64,000 bases of DNA from Hydrogenophaga sp. (GTDB lineage: Bacteria; Pseudomonadota; Gammaproteobacteria; Burkholderiales; Burkholderiaceae_C), in assembly GCF_011772445.1 (NCBI RefSeq), contig NZ_WVZN01000045.1, positions 62,001 to 126,000 of the forward strand. Direction: 5' to 3'. The first letter of the stretch is position 1, and each line of letters starts with the position of its first letter. Both the position numbers and the translations under genes were made by a program. The notes beneath the pieces are model-generated. The model did not search any database and was not told the origin of the DNA. It saw nothing but the letters and a program-made list of their open reading frames with translations. Positions 35,014 to 43,024 of the stretch are shown here, piece by piece.

Positions 35014-35232
35014 ATGGCCAAGGACGACGTGATCGAAATGCAGGGAGAGGTGGTCGAAAACCTCCCCAATGCGACCTTCCGCGTCAAGCTCGAAAACGGG
35101 CACGTGGTCCTCGGTCATATCTCCGGCAAGATGCGCATGCACTACATCCGCATCCTGCCGGGCGACAAGGTCAAAGTGGAGCTCACGCCCTACGACCTCA
35201 CGCGTGCTCGCATCGTGTTCCGCGCCAAGTGA
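35014..35232 (+). CDS. infA: Translation initiation factor IF-1
   Basis: 72 residues forming one S1/OB domain: [26 protein letters not shown], then [19 protein letters not shown] and [18 protein letters not shown]. It starts 3 bases after the secY stop. Together with the initiator tRNA at 38583 it places two initiation components in one cluster. Confidence 0.97.
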   Translation: MAKDDVIEMQGEVVENLPNATFRVKLENGHVVLGHISGKMRMHYIRILPGDKVKVELTPYDLTRARIVFRAK

Positions 35233-35274
35233 AGCGCCTGTACTGAACGTTTACCGGATTTCTAGGAGAAAAAA

Positions 35275-35388
35275 ATGAGAGTTTCGGCTTCGGTCAAGAA
35301 GATGTGCCGCAACTGCAAGATCATCAAGCGCCACGGCGTCGTGCGCGTGATCTGCACCGATCCCCGCCACAAGCAGCGTCAAGGCTGA
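35275..35388 (+). CDS. rpmJ: 50S ribosomal protein L36
   Basis: 37 residues starting [19 protein letters not shown]. The zinc ligands Cys11, Cys14, Cys27 and His32 are present, so this is the zinc-binding form. TAGGAG 8 bases upstream supports ATG 35275. TGA at 35386-35388. Confidence 0.97.
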   Translation: MRVSASVKKMCRNCKIIKRHGVVRVICTDPRHKQRQG

Positions 35389-35410
35389 TCGATTCGTCAA
35401 GAGGATTCAC

Positions 35411-35776
35411 ATGGCCCGTATTGCAGGCATCAACATTCCACCGCACAAGCACGCAGAAATCGGCTTGACCGCGATCTTCGGCATTGGCCGCACCCGTGCT
35501 CGCCAGATCTGCGACGCGTGCGGCATTGCATACAGCAAGAAGATCAAGGATCTCTCCGACGCGGAGCTCGAGAAGGTGCGTGACCAGGTGGGCACGTTCA
35601 CCATCGAGGGTGACCTGCGTCGCGAGACCACCATGAACATCAAGCGCCTGATGGACATCGGCTGCTACCGCGGCCTCCGCCATCGTCGCGGCCTGCCGGT
35701 GCGCGGCCAGCGCACGAAGACCAATGCGCGCACGCGCAAGGGTCCGCGCAAGGCCGCACAGTCGCTGAAGAAGTAA
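35411..35776 (+). CDS. rpsM: 30S ribosomal protein S13
   Basis: 121 residues. It begins [25 protein letters not shown] and has the conserved [23 protein letters not shown] tail that reaches the decoding-site tRNAs. Confidence 0.98.
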   Translation: MARIAGINIPPHKHAEIGLTAIFGIGRTRARQICDACGIAYSKKIKDLSDAELEKVRDQVGTFTIEGDLRRETTMNIKRLMDIGCYRGLRHRRGLPVRGQRTKTNARTRKGPRKAAQSLKK

Positions 35777-35794
35777 TCGGTTCGAAGGAAAACC

Positions 35795-36199
35795 ATGGCC
35801 AAGTCCCCCTCCAGCAGCGCCGCAGCCCGCGTTCGCAAGAAGGTCCGCAAGAATATTGCCGACGGCATTGCGCACGTGCACGCGTCGTTCAACAACACCA
35901 TCATCACCATCACCGACCGCCAGGGCAACGCGCTGTCGTGGGCTTCATCGGGTGGCCAGGGCTTCAAGGGTTCGCGTAAGTCGACCCCGTTTGCGGCTCA
36001 GGTGGCCTCCGAAGTGGCTGGCCGCGCGGCCATGGAACAAGGCATCAAGAACCTCGACGTCGAGATCAAGGGTCCCGGCCCGGGTCGCGAGTCGTCGGTG
36101 CGCGCGTTGGGTGCCCTCGGTATCCGCATCACCTCGATTTCCGATGTGACGCCTGTGCCCCACAACGGCTGCCGCCCCCAGAAGCGCCGCCGCATCTGA
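35795..36199 (+). CDS. rpsK: 30S ribosomal protein S11
   Basis: 134 residues. [36 protein letters not shown] and the closing [22 protein letters not shown] end (here RPQKRRRI) are diagnostic. It is the last gene before an unusual 169-bp gap that holds a promoter-like sequence and a terminator. Confidence 0.98.
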   Translation: MAKSPSSSAAARVRKKVRKNIADGIAHVHASFNNTIITITDRQGNALSWASSGGQGFKGSRKSTPFAAQVASEVAGRAAMEQGIKNLDVEIKGPGPGRESSVRALGALGIRITSISDVTPVPHNGCRPQKRRRI

Positions 36200-36206
36200 A
36201 CCTGCA

Positions 36207-36236
36207 TTCACCCGGGTTCTGGCTTCGCGCTAGAAT
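36207..36236 (+). promoter_or_regulatory. Candidate internal promoter upstream of rpsD
   Basis: TTCACC at 36207-36212 (4 of 6 consensus bases) and TAGAAT at 36231-36236 with an 18-base spacer, immediately after the rpsK stop. Transcription from here would begin about 10 bases before a strong terminator hairpin, giving an attenuated leader for rpsD-rpoA-rplQ. Confidence 0.45.
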
Positions 36237-36252
36237 GCCGAGTTCTCCAAGC

Positions 36253-36283
36253 GCCACCGCAGTCATGCTGCGGTGGCATTTTT
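36253..36283 (+). terminator. Rho-independent terminator/attenuator between rpsK and rpsD
   Basis: A perfect 10-bp stem, GCCACCGCAG (36253-36262) and CTGCGGTGGC (36268-36277), with loop TCATG, then A and a run of five T. It lies inside the alpha operon, upstream of rpsD and rpoA, so it must be partial or regulated. Confidence 0.85.
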
Positions 36284-36307
36284 GCTAAGCCCACCGCCCC
36301 CGCCATC

Positions 36308-36347
36308 GCGGGATGGCTCCCGCAATCACAGTTTGCTGTGGGTTGCG
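36308..36347 (+). promoter_or_regulatory. Two mutually exclusive hairpins in the rpsD leader
   Basis: Hairpin A pairs GCGGGA (36308-36313) with TCCCGC (36318-36323). Hairpin B pairs CGCAA+CACAG (36321-36331) with CTGTG+TTGCG (36336-36347). They share bases 36321-36323, so only one can form fully. They stand just before the rpsD ribosome binding site (AAAGGAAA, 36356-36363). Confidence 0.45.
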
Positions 36348-36368
36348 GCAGACACAAAGGAAATCACC

Positions 36369-36992
36369 GTGGCACGTTACCTCGGCCCGAAGGCCAAGCT
36401 GTCCCGTCGCGAAGCCAGCGACCTGCTGCTCAAGAGCGCCCGCCGCTCGATCAGCGACAAGGCGAAATTCGACTCCAAACCCGGTCAGCACGGCCGCACC
36501 TCCGGTCAGCGTACGTCTGACTTCGGTGTGCAACTGCGCGAGAAGCAGAAGGTCAAGCGCATGTACGGCGTGCTGGAGCGCCAGTTCCGCCGCTACTTCG
36601 CCGAAGCAGACCGCCGCCGTGGCAACACGGGCGCCAACCTGCTGTTCCTGCTCGAGTCGCGACTGGACAACGTGGTGTTTCGCATGGGTTTTGCATCCAC
36701 CCGTGCCGAAGCGCGCCAGATGGTGTCGCACAAGGCCATCACGGTGAATGGCCAAGCCGTCAATATTCCGTCGTTCCTGGTGAAGGCCGGCGATGTGGTC
36801 GCCGTGCGTGAGAAGTCCAAGAAGCAGGCCCGCGTGATCGAGGCACTCGAACTGGCCAAGCAGATCGGCTTCCCCGGCTGGGTCGAAGTGTCTGCCGACA
36901 AGGTGGAAGGTGTCTTCAAGAAGACGCCCGATCGCGACGAATTCGGCTCGGACATCAACGAGTCGCTCATCGTCGAACTCTATTCTCGTTAA
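36369..36992 (+). CDS. rpsD: 30S ribosomal protein S4
   Basis: 207 residues from a GTG start (36369) behind [35 protein letters not shown] begins the protein; the S4 RNA-binding domain ([34 protein letters not shown]) is intact. In enterobacteria S4 represses its own operon through an mRNA pseudoknot. The structured leader directly upstream is a candidate target here, by inference. Confidence 0.97.
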   Translation: MARYLGPKAKLSRREASDLLLKSARRSISDKAKFDSKPGQHGRTSGQRTSDFGVQLREKQKVKRMYGVLERQFRRYFAEADRRRGNTGANLLFLLESRLDNVVFRMGFASTRAEARQMVSHKAITVNGQAVNIPSFLVKAGDVVAVREKSKKQARVIEALELAKQIGFPGWVEVSADKVEGVFKKTPDRDEFGSDINESLIVELYSR

Positions 36993-37095
36993 TCCCGTCC
37001 CCGGCAGGGCGCGGCTCTCGCTGCGCCTTCCGGGTCATTCCATGCTCCGTCTGCCTTATCGGTGTAACGAGCCGAGGGTACTGAAGGAAGTCTGA

Positions 37096-38079
37096 ATGCT
37101 GAACAACCTGCTCAAGCCCAAATCCATCACCGTCGAGCAACTCTCGGCCAATCGCGCCAAGGTCACCCTGGAGCCCTTCGAGCGCGGCTACGGGCACACC
37201 CTCGGCAACGCGCTGCGCCGCGTGCTGCTGTCGTCCATGGTGGGGCATGCGCCCACCGAAGTGACCATTGCCGGCGTGGTGCACGAGTACTCCTCCATCG
37301 ACGGTGTGCAGGAAGACGTGGTCAACCTGCTGCTCAACCTGAAGGGGGTGGTGTTCAAGCTCCACAACCGCGATGAGGTGACGCTGAGTCTGCGCAAGGA
37401 TGGTGAAGGCGTCGTGACGGCTGCCGATATCCAGACGCCGCACGATGTCGAAATCGTCAACCCGGGTCACGTCATCGCCACACTGTCTGCGGGCGCCAAA
37501 CTCGACATGCAGATCAAGGTCGAGAAGGGCCGCGGCTACGTGCCGGGCACCCTGCGCCGTGGTGATGAGGTGGCCCGCTCGATCGGCCGCATCGTGCTCG
37601 ACGCCTCCTTCTCGCCGGTCAAACGCGTGAGCTACACCGTGGAAAGCGCGCGTGTCGAACAGCGCACCGACCTGGACAAGCTGGTGCTCGAAATCGAAAC
37701 CAATGGTTCCATCGGCCCCGAAGAGGCTGTGCGTGCAGCGGCCAAGATCCTGGTCGAGCAGCTCGCCGTCTTCGCGCAGCTGGAGGGTGCCGACCTCTTC
37801 ACCGAAGCACCGCAGCAACGCAGTTCGCAGCAGTTCGATCCGATCCTGCTGCGCCCGGTGGACGAGCTCGAACTCACCGTGCGTTCGGCCAACTGCCTGA
37901 AGGCCGAAAACATCTATTACATCGGTGACCTGATCCAGCGCACCGAGAACGAGCTGCTGAAGACGCCCAACCTGGGCCGCAAGTCGCTCAACGAGATCAA
38001 GGAAGTGCTGGCTTCGCGCGGGCTCACCCTGGGCATGAAGCTCGAGAACTGGCCGCCCGCCGGCCTCGACAAGCACTGA
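37096..38079 (+). CDS. rpoA: RNA polymerase alpha subunit
   Basis: 327 residues. The N-terminal assembly domain ([35 protein letters not shown]) is followed by a linker and the C-terminal activator/UP-element domain ([25 protein letters not shown], [22 protein letters not shown]). ATG 37096 follows GAAGGAAGTCTGA. It is cotranscribed with rpsD and rplQ. Confidence 0.98.
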   Translation: MLNNLLKPKSITVEQLSANRAKVTLEPFERGYGHTLGNALRRVLLSSMVGHAPTEVTIAGVVHEYSSIDGVQEDVVNLLLNLKGVVFKLHNRDEVTLSLRKDGEGVVTAADIQTPHDVEIVNPGHVIATLSAGAKLDMQIKVEKGRGYVPGTLRRGDEVARSIGRIVLDASFSPVKRVSYTVESARVEQRTDLDKLVLEIETNGSIGPEEAVRAAAKILVEQLAVFAQLEGADLFTEAPQQRSSQQFDPILLRPVDELELTVRSANCLKAENIYYIGDLIQRTENELLKTPNLGRKSLNEIKEVLASRGLTLGMKLENWPPAGLDKH

Positions 38080-38169
38080 TCGATTTTCAACCCCTGAGCC
38101 TTCGGGCCAGACCATGACGAACCGCCGGTACCTGATCCGGCCGGCGGCAAAAGACTGAAAGGAAACACC

Positions 38170-38565
38170 ATGCGTCACGGACACGGACTTCGCAAACTCA
38201 ACCGCACCAGCGAGCACCGCCTCGCCATGCTGCGCAACATGATGAATTCGCTGCTCACGCACGAAGCCATCAAAACCACGCTGCCCAAGGCCAAGGAACT
38301 TCGTCGCGTTGTCGAGCCGATGATCACCCTGGCCAAGGAGCCCACGGTGGCGAACCGCCGCCTGGCCTTCAACCGCCTGCGCGACCGCGATGTGGTGGTC
38401 AAGCTTTTCGACGAACTCGGCCCGCGCTTCAAGGCCCGTCCGGGCGGCTACACCCGCATTCTCAAGATGGGCTTCCGCGTGGGCGACAACGCGCCGATGG
38501 CGCTGGTGGAACTGGTTGATCGCGCTGAGCCGGCCGCCGACGCCGGTGAAGCAGACAAAGCGTGA
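38170..38565 (+). CDS. rplQ: 50S ribosomal protein L17
   Basis: 131 residues. It begins [24 protein letters not shown] and contains the conserved [21 protein letters not shown]. It is the last protein gene of the alpha operon. The stop codon overlaps the start of a perfect -10 box used by the next tRNA gene. Confidence 0.98.
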   Translation: MRHGHGLRKLNRTSEHRLAMLRNMMNSLLTHEAIKTTLPKAKELRRVVEPMITLAKEPTVANRRLAFNRLRDRDVVVKLFDELGPRFKARPGGYTRILKMGFRVGDNAPMALVELVDRAEPAADAGEADKA

Positions 38566-38571
38566 TATAAT
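38566..38571 (+). promoter_or_regulatory. -10 box of the tRNA-fMet gene
   Basis: A perfect TATAAT at 38566-38571, 11 bases before the tRNA, overlapping the end of rplQ. No clear -35 is visible at 16-18 bases, so the promoter may rely on other features, or the tRNA may also be processed from the alpha operon transcript. Confidence 0.55.
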
Positions 38572-38582
38572 TTTTGGCTTGA

Positions 38583-38659
<77 letters not shown>

Positions 38660-38685
38660 ACAAAACCAAGCACTTGCTTGTCATC

Positions 38686-38718
38686 AAGGCCCTCGGAAAC
38701 GAGGGCCTTTTTGTTTTT
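38686..38718 (+). terminator. Rho-independent terminator after tRNA-fMet
   Basis: AAGGCCCTCG and CGAGGGCCTT form a 10-bp stem closed by a GAAA tetraloop, followed by TTTTTGTTTTT (the last stem bases are part of the T-run). It ends the alpha operon and tRNA transcript. Confidence 0.95.
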
Positions 38719-38773
38719 GCCGCCGCTTGCGGCGCCATCGTGCCTCCCTTGATTCGCGCCGCACCCGCGTCGC

Positions 38774-40390
38774 TCAAGCGCCCCTTACCGTCGTCTCCAT
38801 CAGGCTGCGCGTGACCTTCGGCGGTTCCAGGCCGATGTGAAAGGCCAGGCGGCGATCACGCAACGCGACATCGGACGCCGTGGCGCGGTCGAAGCGGCGC
38901 AAGTGGTCCGTCCACGATTCGTCGACGATGACTTCAACGAAACGACCGGGCTCGTTGATGTCGTGCAGCAGCTCCCACGACAGAGCGCCCTGGCGCAAGC
39001 GGCTGCGCCGGCTCTCGTTGAACATCAGCTCGCGGAATTCGCGGGCGCGCGCCGGCTCGATCAGGTACTCGATGGTCAGCATGATGTGCCCCTGTTTCGG
39101 TGGCGACTCGATCACCGGCGCCGTGATCACACGCTTGGGCGTCAGGTCGTCCTCCTGTCCGCTGTCGGGCATCCAGCGGTTGGCCGCCGCCATGGCGAGC
39201 CAGCCGCTCACCGCCGCGATGCCCAGGCTGATGGGCAGGCTGGTCCAGGTGGCGATCTGCCCCCACAGGGCGGCACCGCTTGCGCTGGCGCCCATGATGG
39301 CCATCTGGTAGATCGACATGCCGCGCGCGCGCACCCAGTCGGGCAGGCCCATCTGGATGGACACGCTCAGCGTGTTGGCGGTGGTGATCCAGGCCGCGCC
39401 ACCGAAGAACATGGCGGGCACCGCGACCCACACCCGATCGGTCATGGCCATCACCGCCATGGCCACCGCCTGCAGGATCGCGCCGCGCAGCACCAGCGCG
39501 TCGCGCGCGTAGTGGCGGCGCAGGCGCGGCAGGAAAGCCGTGGAGACGATGGCCCCCGCCCCCATGGAGGCGAGCAGCAGCGTGAAGGTGCCGGCGCCGC
39601 CGCCTTGCATGCCGCGCGCCAGCAGCGCGAGCAGGGCCAGCAAGGCGGTGGAGTGGAAAAAGAAGATCCAGATGCGCAGCAGCACGCCCTTGAGCAGGTA
39701 GGACTGCGACACGTACTGCCAGCCGACGCGCATGGCGGTGCTCAGTCGTTCACGGCCCAGGGGGTTGGGCTTGTGCTCGCGGTGCCAGCGCGCGATGAGC
39801 GCGGCCGCTGCCAGGGACAGCACGGCATTGAGCAGGAAGACCCACGCGCTGCCCGCGCCGGCGATCAGCGCGCCAGCCACCAGCGGTCCGATGATGCGCG
39901 AGGCGTTCATCGACACGCCGTTGAGCGCCAGCGCCGCGGGCAGTTGTTCGCGCGGCACCAGCTCGGGCACGATGGCGGAGAACACCGGCCAGCGCATCGC
40001 CAGGCCGATGCCATTGAGAAAGACGAGTGCCAGCAGCAGCGCGGGCGAGATGACGCCGAAGAAGACGAAGCCGCTGAGGATGGTGGCCACGACCGCCACC
40101 CACAGTTGCGTGACGAGGTAGTAACGCTTGCGGTCGAGGTTGTCGGCCAGCGCGCCGCTCGGCAGACCGAGGAGGAAGACCGGCAGCGTGGAGGCCGTCT
40201 GTACCAGCGCCACCCAGATCGGCGTGGTGGTCAGCGAGGTCATCATCCACGCCGCCGCCACGTCGTTCATCCACATGCACAGGTTGGCCACGAGCCAGGT
40301 GCTCCACAACATGCGGAACACGGGTAGCCGCAGCGGGGCGATGGGAGAGAGGCTGTTGTCGGTGGGGGGCATGCGTGAAGCGGCGGGCAT
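38774..40390 (-). CDS. MFS exporter with C-terminal alpha/beta-barrel domain
   Basis: 538 residues. The first about 410 form a 12-segment MFS transporter of the EntS/MFS_3 kind (FRMLWSTWLVANLCMWMNDVAAAWMM, LGLPSGALADNLDRKRYYL). A linker then leads to a soluble domain (about 430-538: IMLTIEYLIEPARAREFRELM, RQGALSWELLHDINEPGRFVEVIVDESW) resembling dimeric ferredoxin-like/ABM monooxygenase barrels. This two-part layout is recurrent in the family. The substrate is unknown; efflux is likely. It is convergent with the tRNA terminator. Confidence 0.85.
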   Translation of the reverse strand: MPAASRMPPTDNSLSPIAPLRLPVFRMLWSTWLVANLCMWMNDVAAAWMMTSLTTTPIWVALVQTASTLPVFLLGLPSGALADNLDRKRYYLVTQLWVAVVATILSGFVFFGVISPALLLALVFLNGIGLAMRWPVFSAIVPELVPREQLPAALALNGVSMNASRIIGPLVAGALIAGAGSAWVFLLNAVLSLAAAALIARWHREHKPNPLGRERLSTAMRVGWQYVSQSYLLKGVLLRIWIFFFHSTALLALLALLARGMQGGGAGTFTLLLASMGAGAIVSTAFLPRLRRHYARDALVLRGAILQAVAMAVMAMTDRVWVAVPAMFFGGAAWITTANTLSVSIQMGLPDWVRARGMSIYQMAIMGASASGAALWGQIATWTSLPISLGIAAVSGWLAMAAANRWMPDSGQEDDLTPKRVITAPVIESPPKQGHIMLTIEYLIEPARAREFRELMFNESRRSRLRQGALSWELLHDINEPGRFVEVIVDESWTDHLRRFDRATASDVALRDRRLAFHIGLEPPKVTRSLMETTVRGA

Positions 40391-40465
40391 GCTCGGCCAG
40401 TGGTCGAGAGGCTGAGCCTACCGCAGTTCAACCCCGCGCTCACGTGCGACATTGCGTGCACCGGT

Positions 40466-40494
40466 TTGACGCTCCTGCAGCCCCTGCCTAGACT
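40466..40494 (+). promoter_or_regulatory. Promoter of the rnk-usp operon
   Basis: TTGACG at 40466-40471 and TAGACT at 40489-40494, spacer exactly 17 bases. Transcription would start near 40501, giving a leader of about 240 bases before rnk. It lies in the 351-bp gap between the divergent MFS gene and rnk. Confidence 0.7.
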
Positions 40495-40501
40495 CCCGCC
40501 C

Positions 40502-40639
40502 ATGCCCACTTGCCAGATGCACGCCCACTCGCTGCGCGCCGCCGCGCGCGTGTTCGCGTGCGTGCGTCAGGATCAGGGCCAGTCCACGGCCCTGCGCGGC
40601 CACCGTCTGCTGGCCGCACATTCCTCCGCCCGGCGATAA
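40502..40639 (+). CDS. Possible 45-residue leader peptide upstream of rnk
   Basis: An open frame from ATG 40502 to TAA 40637-40639, beginning within a base or two of the predicted transcription start, so it would be leaderless. The product is basic (MPTCQMHAHSLRAAARVF... ending SSARR). Its stop codon lies inside the left arm of a 10-bp inverted repeat. No homology is recognised; listed only because of this geometry. Confidence 0.25.
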   Translation: MPTCQMHAHSLRAAARVFACVRQDQGQSTALRGHRLLAAHSSARR

Positions 40640-40675
40640 CCCTTCCCCCTCGAACGCACACCTTCATCGCCGGGC
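40628..40675 (+). promoter_or_regulatory. Long-loop hairpin in the rnk leader
   Basis: GCCCGGCGAT (40628-40637) and ATCGCCGGGC (40666-40675) are perfectly complementary, with a 28-base loop. It lies about 65 bases before the rnk start and is not followed by a T-run, so it would act on translation or RNA stability. Confidence 0.5.
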
Positions 40676-40741
40676 CCACCCAACCGGTGCGAGCCATGCC
40701 GTGAGCCCGTTCGGCACGCGGCGACCCGAAGGAGTGTTTTC

Positions 40742-41143
40742 ATGTCTTCCATCGTATGGGGTGAGTGTCTGCTCACCGAACTGGACCACGCGCGCCTGAG
40801 CAAGCTGCAGGACGCCGCGCGTGGCACGGCCCTGGCGGCCCTGCTGGCCGAAGCCGACATCGTGCCCTCGCAGCGCGTACCGGCCGATGTGGTCACGATG
40901 TACTCGCAGGTGCTCGTGCGCGACCGGACCTCGGCGGAGGTGAGCAAGCTCACGCTGTGCTACCCGGCCGATGCTGAACCCGACACGGGCTTCATCTCCG
41001 TGCTGTCGCCCATGGGCGCCGCGCTCATCGGGCGACGCGTGGGCGAGCGCGTGCGCAGCGCGCTGCCTGCCGGGCAGGAACGTGAACTGGTGATCGAGTC
41101 CATCCTGTTCCAGCCCGAGGCCAGCGGCGACTACACGAGCTGA
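40742..41143 (+). CDS. rnk: Rnk-like GreA/GreB-family protein
   Basis: A 133-residue protein with a short N-terminal helical part and a C-terminal GreA/GreB-type domain (VTMYSQVLVRD, LCYPADAEPDTGFISVLSPMGAALIGRRVGE). It resembles Rnk (regulator of nucleoside diphosphate kinase), which binds RNA polymerase near the secondary channel. It lacks the long coiled coil of true Gre factors. ATG 40742 follows GAAGGAGTGTTTTC. It is the first gene of an operon with a Usp-like gene. Confidence 0.8.
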   Translation: MSSIVWGECLLTELDHARLSKLQDAARGTALAALLAEADIVPSQRVPADVVTMYSQVLVRDRTSAEVSKLTLCYPADAEPDTGFISVLSPMGAALIGRRVGERVRSALPAGQERELVIESILFQPEASGDYTS

Positions 41144-41187
41144 CGGGAAGCACCCTCGCCGCGCTTGGCGCGGATGGAGCATCTGCC

Positions 41188-42147
41188 ATGAAATTTTCTT
41201 CCCTCATCGCGGGGGGCGGCGTGCCCCTGCGCGAGTCAATGAACTCGCCCGCCCACGTGCGCGCGCACGATGTCCCCGCACCGCCCTGGCTGCTGGTGCT
41301 GACCACGCTGTCGGCGCTTACCGGCGGCCACCTCGCCAAGGTCGCGCGCACGGCGGCGGCCATGGGCGCCGGGTTGCGCCTGGCGTACTACGCTGGCAGC
41401 CGCCCCACGGGGCTGGTCGATCCACTGGCGCGGCTGGCGCAGCGCGCGCGCTTCGTTCGGCGCCTGCACGGCATCGCGGTCGAGGTGGTCGAACACGAGG
41501 TGCGCAGCAGCTACCAGTTGCTTCGCCTGACGCGCAAGGCCAGCCTCACCTGTCTGCTCGACGCCAACGAGCGGCCCCGCCGATCGCGCCTCGCCCCGGA
41601 CCTGCAGTCGCTGCTGTTGCGCGAAGGGCAGGGGCCGTTGTGGGTGGTGAACGCCGCGGACGAGCCCGATGGCGCCCTGCTGTCGTGCTTCGCCCGCACC
41701 GCACCGCCGGAGCGCGAGCTGATGCACTGGGCGCGCGTGTTCGCCCAGGGGCGCACGGTGCAACTGGTGCATGTCCTGTCGACGTCGGCGCCACCGCCCG
41801 ATGCGCGCGACGCGGTGGAGATGACCGTGTTCGACCACGTGTTCCGCCAGTTGCGCGTGCAGGCCTTCCAGGCGCTCGACACGCTGTCGGCCCCCTTGCG
41901 CGCGGCTGGTTGCGAGACGGCGATCGCCGTGCTGACGGGCGACATGAACGAGCGCCTGCGCCAGCACGTGCAGGCCGTGCGGCCGGGGCTGGTGCTCATC
42001 GGCCATCGCTGGCGGCCCTGGTCGGTGGGGGCCGCGCGCGAGCGTGTGCGCGCCATCGCCGAGCTGGGCGCCGACGCGCTGGTGGTGCCGCTGCCGCGCG
42101 GGTCCTGGTGGTCGTGGATCGCGCGGGCGATCGGCTGGCGGGGGTGA
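41188..42147 (+). CDS. Usp-like protein of unknown role
   Basis: A 319-residue protein that looks like two diverged universal-stress-protein folds in tandem. The first half begins PWLLVLTTLSALTGGHLAKVARTAAAMGAGLRLAYYAG and the second holds VQLVHVLSTSAPP, FQALDTLSAPLRAAGCETAIAVLTGDMNERLRQHVQAVRPGLVLIGHR. The Gly-x2-Gly-x9-Gly ATP motif is not clear, so it may not bind ATP. The stop overlaps the next gene (TGATG). The family call is inference from pattern. Confidence 0.6.
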   Translation: MKFSSLIAGGGVPLRESMNSPAHVRAHDVPAPPWLLVLTTLSALTGGHLAKVARTAAAMGAGLRLAYYAGSRPTGLVDPLARLAQRARFVRRLHGIAVEVVEHEVRSSYQLLRLTRKASLTCLLDANERPRRSRLAPDLQSLLLREGQGPLWVVNAADEPDGALLSCFARTAPPERELMHWARVFAQGRTVQLVHVLSTSAPPPDARDAVEMTVFDHVFRQLRVQAFQALDTLSAPLRAAGCETAIAVLTGDMNERLRQHVQAVRPGLVLIGHRWRPWSVGAARERVRAIAELGADALVVPLPRGSWWSWIARAIGWRG

Positions 42148-43022
42148 TGGGCATGGAACTCTCCAAGGGCTTCGTGAAAGCCAAGAACCCCTGCGCGGAC
42201 GGTTTCCGCTGGTTCCTGCGCCACCACCCGCAGGGCAACGACTACCAGCCCGTGCTCGACGCGTTGGTGGCTGACGGCCGCGTGGAGGACGCCTGCTGGC
42301 TGCTCGCGCAGTTCGGCCCCACGCACGCCGTGCTGCGGCTCGACTCGCTCTCGTGCGAGGCCATCGTGTTTGCGGGCGCGATCGAGGTGCGCGGTGACAT
42401 CGACGCCGGCACCTTGGTGCGCGCCGGCCGCGGCATCCGCGCGAATGGTGCCATCCGGGCTGGCCGCGACGTGGTGGCGGGCGAAGCCATCGTGGCCGGT
42501 GGTGCCATCGAGGCCGTGTCCATCGACGCCGGTGGCGATCTGCAGGCCGCGTCGGTGCTCGCGGACGGCGCGGTGCGCGTGGGTGGCCAGTTGCGCTGCG
42601 CGCGCGAGTTGGTGTGCCGCCGCGATCTGGACGTCGTCGCGCAGGCCAGCGTGGGCGGCGTGCTGGTGGTGGATGGCGAGGTGCGCGTGGGCCGCAGCCT
42701 GCGTGTGCGCGATACCTTGCGCACCGGCGCCAGCGTGCGCGCCGTTGACGGCGTGCTGGTGGACGGCGCGATCGATTGCGGCGCGCACCTCGACGCGGGC
42801 TGGGGCATCAAGGCCGGCGGGCCCATCACCACGCGCGGCGCGATCCGCGCCGGCGAAAGCCTGAGCGCCGGGGGCGAAATCACCGCTGGCGCCGGCTACG
42901 GCGTGTACGCCGGCCTGTGCGTACAGCGTGAGGACTGGGCCAGCAGCGCGCGCGTGAGCGCGTCGGCACGGCCCGTCGATCTCCTGAGCGGTTGCTGGGT
43001 CGAACCGGTCGTGGAGGCCTGA
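42147..43022 (+). CDS. Hexapeptide-repeat (beta-helix-like) protein
   Basis: 291 residues. A helical N-terminal part (about 1-65: NPCADGFRWFLRHHPQGNDYQPVLDALVADGRVEDACWLLAQFGPTHAVL) is followed by about 30 six-residue turns rich in A/V-G-x-[IV] (e.g. IRANGAIRAGRDVVAGEAI, GAHLDAGWGIKAGGPITT). Such repeats form a beta-solenoid, as in bactofilins and the 'IKAGWGI' proteins of other proteobacteria. ATG 42147 overlaps the preceding stop; ATG 42153 is two codons in. The function is unknown; a cytoplasmic scaffold is possible. Confidence 0.65.
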   Translation: MGMELSKGFVKAKNPCADGFRWFLRHHPQGNDYQPVLDALVADGRVEDACWLLAQFGPTHAVLRLDSLSCEAIVFAGAIEVRGDIDAGTLVRAGRGIRANGAIRAGRDVVAGEAIVAGGAIEAVSIDAGGDLQAASVLADGAVRVGGQLRCARELVCRRDLDVVAQASVGGVLVVDGEVRVGRSLRVRDTLRTGASVRAVDGVLVDGAIDCGAHLDAGWGIKAGGPITTRGAIRAGESLSAGGEITAGAGYGVYAGLCVQREDWASSARVSASARPVDLLSGCWVEPVVEA

Positions 43023-43024
43023 GC

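Noticed and set aside
42360..42900. Tandem 18-base-like periodicity
   Set aside because: Explained by the six-residue turns of the beta-solenoid protein, not by a nucleotide repeat.
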